Origin: Gonatopus flavifemur
Lineage: Eukaryota; Arthropoda; Insecta; Hymenoptera; Dryinidae
Length of the DNA stretch: 64,000 nucleotides
NCBI GenBank assembly: GCA_018340375.1
Contig: JAFFJZ010000003.1
Coordinates: forward strand, 21,142,001 to 21,206,000
Direction of reading: 5' to 3'
The translations under genes were made by a program, and so were the position numbers. Every line of letters begins with the position of its first letter. Within the stretch, counting starts at the first letter, position 1. Below are positions 27,801-36,000 of this stretch, piece after piece. The notes below the pieces were generated by a model that ran no database searches, was not told where the DNA came from, and saw nothing but the letters and a program-made list of their open reading frames with translations.

Positions 27801-30800
27801 CTGTTGGGTCTGAATTGGCATTTGCTGTTGCTGCTGTTGTTGTTGCTGTTGAAGAGGTATCTGGTTCTGTTGGATTTGCATTTGTACTTGACCTTGCATT
27901 TGAATACCTATGTTAGATTGAATCGATTGCTGTTGTTGTTGTTGCTGCTGTTGTTGCTGTTGTTGTTGCTGTTGCTGCAACTGCATTTGTTGAAGTATCA
28001 ATTGTTGCTGTAATAGATTATCAGCATCAGCAGCGTTCGTTACTTCTACTTCTTTTTCTTTTTCTAAACGTTCTTTCTCTTCTTTGGCTTTCCGTTCTTC
28101 CCTCTCTCGCAATAACGTAGTTATCTGTGATTTCAACATTTTTGCTACCGCTTTGACGTCCTCTTCCAATATTAAACTGGATTTTGCCATTTCTGACGCT
28201 ACCTCTTCCGCGTTATCCGCTTGAATATCAAAATCAAATTGTATAGCTTCATTTTCTTTATGTTTGTTACTACGTTTTTTTGGATCTAATACTCTCAGTC
28301 TAAATTCAACCCGCGACAGCTCTGAATCCGCTACAGCTGTATCTCTAGATACCATTTCTAATTTTAATCCAACATCGTCCGCGAAAAATTCATGATTGAG
28401 TAGATCTTTCACCAAAGGTCTCTCTTCTTTTTTCAATCGTATACACATTTCTATGATATCCCGTACCTCTGGATTTTCAACTTTATCGTAGCTCTGCGGT
28501 TTGACACCCTATAGAATGAAGACAAAAAAATTAAATCTTTATCCGTAGCACAAAATCTAGAAATAGTTACCGATACGACGCGTTTGTATATCTGTGCTGG
28601 TCCAGTACATTCAGAATATGGATACTCGCTGGTCGCCATTTCAAGCATACACATTCCAAAAGCGTACACGTCTACCGATTCGTCGTAATGTTCCTCGTAC
28701 ATTTCAGGAGCCATAAATTCTGGCGTGCCGATAACACTTTTGGCAAAGCTTCGATTCTTAAGAGTGGCTAAACCTAAATCACCAATTTTTACACTCCCGG
28801 TTGTGCCCGTGATGAAAATATTATCACACTTTAAATCACGATGAATAATCGGAGGAGATCTAGAATGCAAGAAACTAAGACCCTTCAGGATTTGTCGACA
28901 CCAAGATTTAACTACTTTCGGATTTATCTTTTTAAATCTTCTGAGATACCTGTTGGAATGAAATCAAGGGAATTAGAATGAGATATTTAGTAGAACAAAT
29001 GTACGTTTCGACTTACGTTTTCAATGTTCCTGAGGTCATAAGTTCAGTGACTAGTACAATATATTTTCTACGTGTAAGCGTTACTTCCCAATAGTCATAA
29101 AATCTAACGATGTTTGGATGTTGCAATCCTTTCAACATTTCTGCTTCTTCGCGAAATCTCAGTCTCTCTGTCTTATTTAATTTTTTTTCCTAATAAAAAT
29201 AATGTCAAATCATCAACCGCGTTTTTTTTTTAACATACCAAAGAATTTTTCAAATATTCTTTTACTTACTTGAAGTTCGCACCATGCGACAGCAACTCCA
29301 GTCTGTGTATCCAAACCACGATAAACGGTTTTAAAACTACCTCGGCCGATTTCCTCTTCGAATTTTAAAAATCTCCCATCGGGTGATATGCCAATAGCTT
29401 TCTCTTCGTCATCGTCATCCTCGACCGTCTGAACTTTAACCTTCATCAATAAATTACGAACTTCTTCCATAGCCATAGTTTTCTGCGTTAATTTTTCATC
29501 GGCTTTAAAATTTTCATCGAGTAAAGGTCCAATGAAGCCCTCGACAGTCTCCTCTTGGGCGATCGCCTCTTTGTTATCGTCGTTTTCCATTTTGGTTTCA
29601 GTCTCTTCGATCATTTTAATTCCGGCATCCAAAGGTGGGACTTTTCCTAACTTACTTAGAGATTCATGTAGTGCCTGAGTAGCAACAATATCACTTATAC
29701 TAGTTCCGTTATCGTCTTCGTCGTAAATTGTCACCCTCCCCTCCTCCCCTTCCCTTTGGACCTCCTGTTCTTTGCTTTCGACATCCATCAAATCCTCCGA
29801 TACCGTAGATGTTACGAACCTCGAATTTTTCACTATACTTCCCATTCTATTCAAAACAAAATTCTTAGCGGAATTCGATTCGCTATTATCCATCCTCGTT
29901 TTCTCGCTTTTCGCACCCTCCAACCTCTTTTCCGCTAATGTCCCTTTCTCTAAATTTTCTAATACCGTCATCTTTGTCTTATCATCGTTCTTTGAATTCA
30001 AATGACTCTCCTTCTTATTTACAGCCGAGTGTGACGATGGTAATCTTTCATGCTTATCATCCGTTATATTTTCCCCATCCATATTATCAAGATTCTCTTC
30101 TTTCAAAGCCACTGGGTTTGCAGTGCTTTCCTCAAACGTTTCCTTTTCATCACGATTCGAAGATAATCTTTGAGTATTTTCGTCATTCTGTATGGAATGA
30201 GAGCACCCTAAGTGTGCATTTTGTGCTCCGCTTTTTCCATCTTTGACGCTTTGTCTCCATTTGACTTTACCAATGGGAGTGGAAGGTGTTGAACTGGATG
30301 CTATTTGTAACAAACGCGATCAATCAATATTCTTTTGCTTTTATACTTGATAGTTTTATTATTTTTCCTTACCTGACAACCTGAGAACATCTTCGTTCGT
30401 AGGTACAGCTTCCTCTGCATCGCTGTAACTTCGATCATTATCATGATCTAACGATGATAAATTCAGACTTTGAGAAGATGACTTGTCCGAACTGCACAAA
30501 GTCGATAAACTTTTTTTTTTCAATGACTGAGAAGTTTGGCCAACACCGTTACTGGTCAAAGATGATGATTCCGCATTATGTTCACCCCTGTGTATCCTAT
30601 TTTGCCTTTTATTCCCCGTTGACGACGATCGATTTAAACTCGAAGCCTACAACAAAAGCGTTCATCAAACTTTTTTGTTTAACATGTAGAAGAAAGTAGC
30701 GAGAACAAAATTTCTGCACTCTGGGAACAATAATTAGTTCCTTATGTACCTTATGAAGTTTCTAACCAACGGAGAGACAATTTGTTTTGATAATTAAATG

Positions 30801-33012
30801 TTCACCTTGCGATCAGAGGAATTAGTATTGGAACCCGATTGTGAAACAGTGCCGAGCTTTCTTTGGCGTCTATGATTATGTATGAGATTGTAATTTCTCT
30901 GTGTGGTAACAACTGTACAAGAGCCACCACCTTCCTGAGAGACTAAGTGGCCCACTGCCAAATCAATTCCGCCTTGACTACTACTTCCTCCACTGGCCAC
31001 AAGCTTGGGACATAAGTTGGACAAACCACTACCAGATCCTCCAGATGAACGCTGTCTGCTTGTCTCATACCTGGAAAGTATATCCCAATCAATATGGTAA
31101 ATATTTGACAACGATGCGTCATAAGTATACGATATATAGCATTCAAATGACAAATATTTGCGACAAATGCTTCGATTTTTTCTCAAATTTCTGATTAACT
31201 ATGACTGGTTATCCTTTTACTACCTGAGGAAACAGGCCATGTAGGCATCATTTAATCCAGATTGACCCAAAGTCTTAATTCTTCTCTACCTTTATTACTT
31301 GCATCTTCCGTAAGTTTTATTCAAGTTTTTGATAAAGATGCATGAATTACAGACTGACATTGCTAGGTCAATTCGGGTTAAATCAAGTGTAGTTTCATAT
31401 GATGTATTCATTGCATGCCAAACAGGGAGAAACAAGCCTACAATAAGGAACTGAAATGGTATTATCGTTATGAATTTTTACTATAAATTCATACAACAAA
31501 TGCCAATGCGTTGAAAAATGGTGATAATGTAATGAGAATTAGTCAGTTTACCCAGAATTTATTTTTAAAAACATATTGTTCGAGTGATCTTTCGGTGCAT
31601 AGGAACAAAGTATCGTACGTTTCGGGTGATCATTTTAAAAATACACTCTGGTCTTTTATTTCTTGATGTAGAGATTTGATAACATTGAATGTGAAATTAA
31701 AAACCAAATGTTTTCTGTAATAAAAATCGTTAAAATGAAACTAACAATGTAAAAAGCATGATGTTTGATACAGACATCATTATACCTGTCCTGCCTGCCG
31801 TGGCCAGATGAAAGAAATCCACGCACTGTATTGCCTATCGCTACTCTCTTCTTGCCCTCTTTTTCTCTTTCTCTGTACCCACTGGAACCAGTGCTCACCT
31901 GATGGTCTTGGCGGATTCCCTTACTAGCCTGAATAAATTAATTACAACTGGGTATTATAGATCAACACCGAGGAAGTGGTTTCTATTCAACAATTGATAC
32001 GAATCAATCTGTTAATGGTTCCAATATGTTTCTCTTCGTGCACAACTTTAAACTGAATTGCCAACATATTACAATAAAAGTTCAATAAATTGTCAAATTT
32101 TAATTTCGAATATTATTTCTCGAGAATAAATCCAAAAGATTTTAAGTAATTTTTCAAAAATCACCTCTCGGAATCAATTTACATTTCATTTAAATGATAA
32201 ATATGACTATATTTCATCGAGAGGTATTCTCGAAAGTCATTAAGATTTTCCTTTCATCAAAAACAAAATAAAATATACTGACTTGGTTAACGAATGTATG
32301 TATATATATATATTTTTTCATTATAAATTCACACTGTGATGACAGTTAGTGAAAATAAAATTACGCGTTGATAAACGCGATGAATGACATTTTTTTCTCC
32401 TGGTATTCAAAGAAGATTTTTTTGGAATGAAATATTTTCTCAAGTTACTTCTTCATTATAAATATTTGCAAACATAGATAAATAAGAACTGAAATGATGA
32501 ATTTTTTCATTATATACAGAATAGTGCGTATGAACTAGTGTAAGCCTGCTGCATACAGCAATCATGTTTGCAAAATATGGCGAAAGCAACTCGTGAAAGA
32601 AGCATCCTTCGTCCTATAATAAAAGCTCTGAATCTTGCTTTCGTTATGAATGAACAAAGAGATCCTGAATTTTCCAGAATCATTTGGAAACAGTTGAAAA
32701 TCATTGACAGATTTGATACCACGAGTATCGTCGTATCAATTGCCGTTGGAATAATTGAGGTAATGTTAAAGCTACCTTAATATTTAAAAATTTAATATTC
32801 AAATTGGAAGTTGTGTTGGTAGGTACAGGACTTAGGTCACACCTGAGCCTTCTATGAGATCTTTCAACGATCGTAGTATTCTCTTCCACTTCCGATTGGC
32901 TATTTCCGATAGGAAAATCGTGTATCTGTGTGGTTAAAATATCTTCAACTTTGAGATTTTGGTTATTTTTCATCGAACTCACTGTTTTATCATCATTACA
33001 ACATCTCGGCAT
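3195..33012 (-). CDS. Wnk: WNK-family serine/threonine kinase, whole gene (19 coding exons)
   Basis: WNK kinases sense chloride and cell volume; in animals they phosphorylate OSR1/SPAK (Fray in flies), which control SLC12 cation-chloride cotransporters. Nineteen exons splice in phase (9,453 or 9,462 nt, about 3,150 residues). Seen in the protein: kinase domain about residues 615-890 with the WNK arrangement, that is Lys in the glycine loop ([12 protein letters not shown] about 630), Cys at the usual subdomain II Lys (VAWCELQ), HRD about 744-746, DLG instead of DFG about 765-767, and activation-loop [13 protein letters not shown]-like domain follows at about 900-970, a Gln-rich region about 1000-1500, a second CCT-like domain about 1650-1718, RFxV motifs near 1937 and 2780, and coiled coils near the C-terminus. 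Fly and human WNKs are shorter (roughly 2,200-2,400 residues); the excess is mainly low-complexity sequence. Family assignment is very secure; exon 1 and exon 14 borders are less certain. Confidence 0.93.
3963..4129 (-). CDS. Wnk: WNK exon 18, C-terminal coiled coil
   Basis: The acceptor TTTAG|GCAAAC completes an Arg codon; the donor is GCAG|GTAAAT. It encodes [18 protein letters not shown] followed by a His/Gln-rich run, a long amphipathic helix of the type WNKs use for self-association. Confidence 0.85.
4460..4708. mobile_element. palindromic MITE-like repeat in WNK intron 17
   Basis: The arms pair over about 100 bases: left AACAAAATGTCTACCTGAT against right ATCAGGTAGACATTTTGTT, with further pairing outward (GAACCAAAAATAGTTGT against ACAACTATTTTTGGTTC). 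No coding capacity. Confidence 0.75.
4898..5015. repeat. short inverted repeat
   Basis: ATAACAGGTC..TTTTTTGCTGACGT pairs with ACGTCAGAAAAAA..GATCTGTTAT; about 45-base imperfect arms. Confidence 0.55.
5190..6260. repeat. diffuse repeat region rich in GACCAATTATTG-like words
   Basis: Two blocks (5190-5470 and 6040-6260) share words such as GCGACCAA[TC]AATTGA and GACAATTATT, some in opposite orientation. Probably decayed elements in WNK intron 17; no gene seen. Confidence 0.35.
6749..6813 (-). CDS. Wnk: WNK exon 17
   Basis: A 65-base exon (acceptor TTGTAG|TCGG, donor AAAAG|GTATGT). It encodes [20 protein letters not shown], which leads into the C-terminal coiled coil of exon 18. Confidence 0.82.
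6903..6988 (-). CDS. Wnk: WNK exon 16
   Basis: An 86-base exon that completes the split Gly codon (GA after CGAG) and runs [17 protein letters not shown] to VPIIE. Acceptor CATAG|GAACC, donor GAA|GTGAGT. Supported by phase and splice signals only. Confidence 0.78.
7286..7463 (-). CDS. Wnk: WNK exon 15, second RFxV motif
   Basis: The acceptor is TTTTTTTCAG|AAAACTGC and the donor CGAG|GTACG, phase 1 out. It encodes [13 protein letters not shown], a near copy of the exon 12 motif, then [18 protein letters not shown], probably helical. Confidence 0.88.
7554..7925 (-). CDS. Wnk: WNK exon 14, conserved coiled coil
   Basis: The acceptor is TATAG|ATTCAG. It encodes [19 protein letters not shown] followed by the helix [13 protein letters not shown], then a Pro/Thr/Val-rich stretch. 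Two in-frame donors exist: GAG|GTATTT (end 7554, used here) and ATG|GTAAAC (end 7545), which adds VFM. Both join exon 15 in phase 0. Confidence 0.82.
8004..8135 (-). CDS. Wnk: WNK exon 13
   Basis: Forty-four codons in phase 0 (acceptor CTAG|GGCCC, donor AAAGT|GTAAGT). It encodes [16 protein letters not shown] and [12 protein letters not shown]; no domain is recognised. Confidence 0.82.
8216..10654 (-). CDS. Wnk: WNK exon 12, long disordered region with RFxV motif
   Basis: A 2,439-base exon, phase 0 at both ends (acceptor TTTCAG|AGAG, donor ATG|GTAACA). The product is Gln/Ser/Thr/Pro-rich and disordered. It contains [13 protein letters not shown] (10186-10225), an RFxV motif of the kind that binds the CCT domain of OSR1/SPAK/Fray, and the late segment [17 protein letters not shown], a likely conserved short helix near 8365-8415. 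Confidence 0.9.
12064..12110 (+). mobile_element. transposon end, CAGGGTGTCTAC type
   Basis: TCAGGGTGTCTAC preceded by TA, followed by imperfect repeats of CTGGAAAA. The inverted mate is at 23211-23223. Confidence 0.5.
12223..12955. repeat. imperfect inverted repeat
   Basis: GACTCTAATTCGCATTTCTC near 12450 pairs with GAGAAATGAGAATTAGAGTC near 12937, and AATAGATCTGTT near 12230 with AACAGATCTATT near 12901. Confidence 0.5.
13513..13968. mobile_element. palindromic MITE-like element
   Basis: Long arms: AATAAAGATAAAACGG on the left (about 13581) pairs with CCGTTTTATCTTTATT on the right (about 13829), and GAATATAGTA..AGAAAATTGGAGAATAT with its inverse near the right end. The right terminus is TTTCTCCGTGTGG. 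Confidence 0.75.
14081..14336. mobile_element. TA-flanked palindromic MITE
   Basis: CCCGGAGAAAAATG at the left and CATTCTTCTCAGTG at the right, each flanked by TA. The interior is built from AACCAATT/AATTGGTT words that fold back, for example ACCAATTCGTTGGTT against CGAATTGGT. Confidence 0.7.
14409..14636. mobile_element. near-perfect hairpin MITE
   Basis: A 228-base palindrome: GCACGGAAAAAATAATTTAG is the exact inverse of the right end, and the 52-base outer arms differ at one position. Inner arms GCTCCTGCAGCTAAATTTTA and its mate extend the fold. Confidence 0.88.
14907..16161. mobile_element. 1.25 kb element with about 75-base terminal inverted repeats
   Basis: CACTCACAGAAAGGATTTCT at 14907 matches the inverted right end; pairing continues for roughly 75 bases with few mismatches. 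Further inverted blocks lie inside (TAGAGTGAAATT near 15105 against AATTTCACTCTA near 15680; CCTTGGTAAGGAATTCG near 15074 against inverse near 15895). No transposase frame. Confidence 0.75.
16771..16988. mobile_element. TA-flanked MITE, CACTGAG termini
   Basis: CACTGAGAAAAAAA..TTTTTTCTCTCAGTG, flanked by TA on both sides. Internal 38-base arms (CTTAATTGATTTGAATAAAC and its inverse) differ at one base. Confidence 0.85.
17057..17353. mobile_element. TA-flanked MITE, CACTGACAG termini
   Basis: CACTGACAG and CTGTCAGTG ends, each bordered by TA. Arms pair for well over 100 bases (TTCACCAGGAAATGTGA and its inverse). Confidence 0.87.
17505..18112. mobile_element. palindromic element, GGCTGTGCRGTT termini, with nested insert
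   Basis: The left arm GGCTGTGCGGTTAATCGATT pairs with the right end ..AATCAACTGCACAGCC, and CGGTTAATC-like words run through both. It is interrupted by an insert at about 17613-17986. Confidence 0.7.
17613..17986. mobile_element. insert within the 17505-18112 element
   Basis: CACAGAGAAAAAATT and AATTTTTCTCCGTG ends (one or two mismatches) fit a separate small element. ACACGGAGAAAA at 17355 could be an alternative left end. Confidence 0.5.
18121..18227. mobile_element. short palindromic MITE
   Basis: CAGTAGGG..GGTGAATTTG and CAAATTCACC..CCCTACTG ends; inner CATAATTTGACAATC and GGTCAAATTATG also pair. Confidence 0.8.
18676..19034. mobile_element. long hairpin MITE
   Basis: Arms of about 145 bases pair with few differences: GTACAGCACAACCACCGATC and CCGTGGAAATAAGGGAGAAA each have exact inverse mates. 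The left arm has a short extra block (about 18795-18805). The loop is about 60 bases. Confidence 0.9.
19401..19711. mobile_element. imperfect hairpin repeat
   Basis: CAGACAGAAAAAAAT..GTTATTTTTCACATA pairs with TATGTGAAAAATAAC..ATTTTTTTCTCTGG; inner TGACGT words recur. Confidence 0.6.
19947..20147. mobile_element. hairpin MITE family X, copy 1
   Basis: Ends GGAACTGAAACT and AGTTTCAGCTCC with the inner GGCTGTCAGCTTCATGGCTG duplication; shares the GCTGAAACTRGCAGCC and CGTTTAATCAAAAGTTA words with copies at 38475 and 42846. Confidence 0.75.
20757..21070. mobile_element. hairpin MITE nested in family Y copy 1
   Basis: CCCTGCT..AGCAGGG ends; TCCAGGAATTTTTTTATTTG and its near-inverse, and CAGTAAATT/AATTTACTG at the centre, give arms of about 145 bases. 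Confidence 0.82.
21066..21257. mobile_element. second hairpin MITE, adjoining
   Basis: CAGGGCATA..AAGGGGCAGTTGTAAC pairs with GTTACAACTGCCCTC..TATGCCCTG. It shares the CAGGG junction with the preceding element. Confidence 0.78.
21835..22560. repeat. repeat also found at 59855
   Basis: The right end (AAGGCGTTTTTCTCG inverse, TTTCGGGATACGAATC, GCGAATTCCGAAATAAGG inverse, CTTAAGGGGA-like) matches 59850-59985 in inverted orientation. The left part carries a divergent copy of the same end (TTTTCTCGAATTTTTTTCTC). Confidence 0.55.
23140..23223 (-). mobile_element. transposon end, CAGGGTGTCTAC type, inverted
   Basis: GTAGACACCCTGA followed by TA, preceded by CCTGGAAAACCTGG. It is a perfect inverted match to the 12064 end over 13 bases. 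Confidence 0.5.
25237..25308 (-). CDS. Wnk: WNK exon 11, 72-base microexon
   Basis: The acceptor GCAG|GTGAGA and donor TTCG|GTGAGT frame exactly 24 codons in phase 0: a basic segment reading [15 protein letters not shown] then YKVHRRHRS. Skipping it would keep the frame, so it is a natural cassette exon. The Ser/Arg pattern offers basophilic phosphorylation sites. It sits at the edge of the 14.6 kb intron. Confidence 0.8.
25553..25750 (-). CDS. Wnk: WNK exon 10, second CCT-like domain (second half)
   Basis: It enters and leaves in phase 0. It encodes [22 protein letters not shown], the closing helix of the CCT-like fold, followed by a Pro/Ser/Arg tail ([15 protein letters not shown]). The donor is CGAAG|GTGAGA. 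Confidence 0.9.
25847..26075 (-). CDS. Wnk: WNK exon 9, second CCT-like domain (first half)
   Basis: The acceptor follows a run of twelve T (TTTCAG|AGCC) and the donor is CTTG|GTGAGA. It encodes a basic lead-in ([15 protein letters not shown]) and the strands [15 protein letters not shown] and [12 protein letters not shown] of a second PF2/CCT-like fold, a domain found once more after the first in WNKs. Confidence 0.9.
26152..28508 (-). CDS. Wnk: WNK exon 8, CCT-like domain 1 and Gln-rich region
   Basis: A 2,357-base exon. It finishes the kinase domain ([10 protein letters not shown]), then encodes a CCT/OSR1-C-like autoinhibitory domain ([10 protein letters not shown]... [19 protein letters not shown]), a charged coiled coil ([18 protein letters not shown]), then several hundred residues dominated by Gln with PxP, Thr, Val and Met. 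CAG/CAA runs and a QQV tandem repeat lie at about 27230-27345, and a Pro-Val dipeptide run at about 26310-26350. The donor is GATGG|GTATAA. Confidence 0.92.
28571..28949 (-). CDS. Wnk: WNK exon 7, catalytic and activation loops
   Basis: It encodes the C-lobe: [14 protein letters not shown], the HRDLKCDN catalytic loop, DLG in place of DFG, the activation loop [20 protein letters not shown] and the helix [20 protein letters not shown]. The DLGLATL leucines are the chloride-sensing pair in studied WNKs, and the Ser of FAKSVIG is the family's autophosphorylation site. The acceptor is CAACAG|GTAT and the donor ATCG|GTAACT. Confidence 0.93.
29017..29189 (-). CDS. Wnk: WNK exon 6, kinase N-lobe
   Basis: The acceptor is TTAG|GAAAAA and the donor AAAAC|GTAAGT. 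It encodes the C-helix and hinge region, including [20 protein letters not shown] and [13 protein letters not shown], which match WNK family sequence closely. No open reading frame longer than about 60 codons marks it, so it was found by splicing. Confidence 0.9.
29270..30300 (-). CDS. Wnk: WNK exon 5, acidic linker and kinase N-lobe start
   Basis: A 1,031-base exon. Most encodes a charged Lys/Glu/Asn-rich linker. The last 40 codons open the kinase domain with [16 protein letters not shown] and VAWCELQ, the diagnostic WNK signature in which the ATP-binding Lys sits in the glycine-rich loop and Cys takes the subdomain II position. The donor is CTTCAA|GTAAGT. Confidence 0.92.
30373..30646 (-). 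CDS. Wnk: WNK exon 4
   Basis: The acceptor is TGTAG|GCTTC and the donor CAG|GTAAGG, phase 0 in and phase 1 out. It encodes a Ser-rich segment ending in an acidic stretch ([18 protein letters not shown]). The reading frame is open across the whole exon from the acceptor. Confidence 0.8.
30806..31070 (-). CDS. Wnk: WNK exon 3
   Basis: The acceptor CCAG|GTATGAG completes an Arg codon with exon 2, and the donor is AAG|GTGAAC. The product is Ser/Gly-rich with a basic [10 protein letters not shown] stretch: the disordered N-terminal region ahead of the kinase. Confidence 0.8.
31786..31928 (-). CDS. Wnk: WNK exon 2
   Basis: The acceptor is TTCAG|GCTAG and the donor GACAG|GTATA; it enters in phase 0 and leaves in phase 2, matching exon 3. 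It encodes a basic, Gly/Ser segment ([19 protein letters not shown]). A strong internal donor, CATCAG|GTGAGC, lies 30 bases into the exon; used with exon 4 (phase 0) it would give a shorter in-frame isoform. Confidence 0.75.
32776..33012 (-). CDS. Wnk: WNK exon 1, start codon
   Basis: The first ATG ([13 protein letters not shown]...) has an in-frame TAA three codons upstream, which supports it as the start. The donor AAG|GTAGCT leaves phase 0 and fits exon 2. The last 30 bases are very AT-rich and look intron-like. A second donor, CTCAG|GTGTGA, ends the exon at 32843 in phase 2; it would fit exon 3 directly, skipping exon 2. The N-terminal part is polar and has no recognised domain. Upstream non-coding exons may exist but cannot be seen. 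Confidence 0.65.
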
Positions 33013-36000
33013 TGCACGTTAATCGAGCTCTCAATTTTTCTCCTCTTCAAAATCAATGTTTTACCTTTTCTTTTTTTAATTCGCTGGCTTTGCTTTTACA
33101 GTTGTATATACGTATGCATGTATGTATATATTTATATATATGTACGCATACACATACGTATGTGTATATAAATAAATTTATGGAAGCGTCATAATAATGA
33201 TCTTGTTACGATTTGTGTTCTTTAGATATTTATACACTCTCTAATTCTTTTTATCTTAATTGAACAATTGTCCTCCCAATTCGACGTTGGTTAGTAAAAT
33301 ATTAGATCCAAAGGTATAATTATTCTTACATCTTAATAATGCTTATCAATGTTCACTTGTATACGTAAATATATAATGTAACATTGATGACTCAATACAG
33401 CGCCGATACCTTCAGCGGTTGGAATTATCTGAAATTGAAAATTATTAAAGATATAAATTTTTGTACACTCATTCATTGATTTTGTGTGGAAGAAAGTTTA
33501 TATATGTGACTACGATGAAAACTTATATATTTTATTCTTTTGGATTTATCTAAAATTTATATCTTCTTCTTAAATTTTCTTTCCGAGTTATTAAATTTGC
33601 GATTCGAAGATTCGGAATAGCAGTTCTCTTTGTCCCTTATGAAAAGTTATACAAATCTTTTGTTATCGTATTTCGCAAAGAGGTGATGAAATATTCCGAC
33701 GATATAAAATAATAATATCATATAATTCTCTGTAGTTAGTTTTTTTTTTTTCAATTTATCATTGCTTTGTCGTTCAACAATGAATTGTTTGAAACAACAA
33801 TTGATTCATTTTGTCAATCGGTTAAAAACATATTCTATCTCTGTACCAAAAATTTGAAGCTGACCTATTGATTTTTTTACAGTTATGCTTTCACCGAGAA
33901 CACGGTATGCATAAAATAGCTTTAAACTTCAACTGCTGTCTTACTCCATAGCATAAATTATATTTGAATTGAATCATCGAAGATATGAATATTGAATTCT
34001 AATACCCTGTGTCAAGAGTAACTTCATATCAGAATATTGATTCAAGTTTGAACGAATGATTACTTTGAATTCCAAGCATCACCGTTTATCAAATAATACT
34101 ACGGGAAGAAAGTAATCCACCCATTTTATAATGAAATATCTCACGAAGAGTGCAGAAATTCATCAATTTTTCTCCCTATTTTATACAGATTTTCTAGGAA
34201 ATTTTTGTAGTTTTATATAGTAATTTTTGTTGGGAGACAAAAAAATTATACAAAAGAATTAAACTCGAGGAAGATGGAAGAAATGTAGACATGAGAAGAA
34301 TATACAAATATTTTAACGTCGATAAAATGCTATTTATAATTCAAATTATGAAATTATGGGCCGTGGCGATATACAAAGAAGAAACTGGAAGCATAACTTG
34401 AATAATTGAAAGCAGGATTTCATGTATTCGAATGAATTGGAAAAACCAATGAGAAAGGTTGGTGGAGCCCTTATTCGATGCCCGATTCGAATAATGTTCG
34501 AACGAACAACATTGAACTCACACGAAAAAGAGAATTAATTGATTTTGCGAGAAGACATCGTTTTGACCATCATCCTTTCACTCCCAGCTACCTGCATCCA
34601 ATCATCGAACGGAACTCTCATGGGTCCAATGGGAACATATTATAACAAGGAAGTCAAATGTCAAAGAATAATAGCTAATAGATATTAGTCACCGGTGGTA
34701 CACATCCATATTAGAGACACAGATTTTTAGAAGCTCCGGTCTCCGAACCGGTTCCCGAATAGAATCGGTTTCTCGCAGGCGCGTAGCTTTTAAAAATGTT
34801 GGACTGGATAAATACTTGGATCACCAAACGGTTGCCACGATGAGCTATAATACAACATATCAGGGTAGTTTCAATTCACGCAATGTTTTTTCTCCTTTGG
34901 TGCATCACCGGGTTATGAAAATTCACGATAAAAAACGCATCGTGGATTTTTTGAAGAATTTTCGGAGGAGGTTGCTAACGTCGCTAGAGGATGAACATTC
35001 AATTTTCTTTCAAATATGATGCCGGAGTATTCTGGTGGAAAATTTTCCAAGATGTTGCAGCTGCATCGCTGAACCGTGTGCAGACATTTTTTCGTTGACT
35101 GAGTTCAGCGTTTAAACTTTGATTTGCTCAAATTTTCGAAGGAATGAGAAAAGTAATTAAATCAGGGTGGTATCCACTGAAATGGAAGAATAAAATTCAT
35201 GTATCCCGGTTTTGTCAGTTGAATTTGGAAAAATTCGAGGCGTGGTTTATATATTTTTATAAATGAAAGAATAATTCGATCATTTCTCATCCATACTTGC
35301 ATTTTTTCAACATTTATGAACGTTTTGTTAGGTGGTTTCGATTTACAACGGAAACCACTGTATTCCAGGGTTGCAAAAGACCCAGGGTTTTTTAAAAAGA
35401 CCCTACCTGGGTTGTTCTGGGTTTTACTGAGTTTTATTGGGTATTACTGGGTCTTTTTGGGTTTTATAAAGTTTATTCAGATCAATTGCGTCTCAGTGAT
35501 AACACTTTCAGAAAAATTCTTGAATTTAATACGAAATTCCTTATGAGATGTCATATTTCCACATTAAATTGAATATTAGCTCATACATTCAATGTTGGTG
35601 ATGAAATTCCAAAATTTATTACTGAAATCCAACGTTCATTTGTTAAATGTCACAAATATGTTTATGTTATTAAAATTAAGAGGAAAAAATTGATATTTGA
35701 TCCATTTTCCGAATAATTATATTTATCTACCAATTCATTATCTTAATTTTTTGAAAAATAAGCAATACACGAAAATTGATTACGCATTACTTGAATTACT
35801 TGATTTTTCCAAATACATTATCCATTATTCAAGTAACAGAAATTTTTTCAAAATACGTTATCCACTATTTGAGTAATTGGTAATCAAATTCCGTATATTG
35901 CCCACTTTTTGAGGATTTCATGAACGGATAGACGAATATGATTATTCGGAAACAGATAATATATGTATGTTAATTATATTTCATCAAACAATGAAACAAT

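Noticed and set aside
32568..32780. 70-codon plus-strand frame ([18 protein letters not shown]...)
   Set aside because: It looks fairly protein-like but overlaps WNK exon 1 in antisense, has no recognised relatives and no splice or promoter support.
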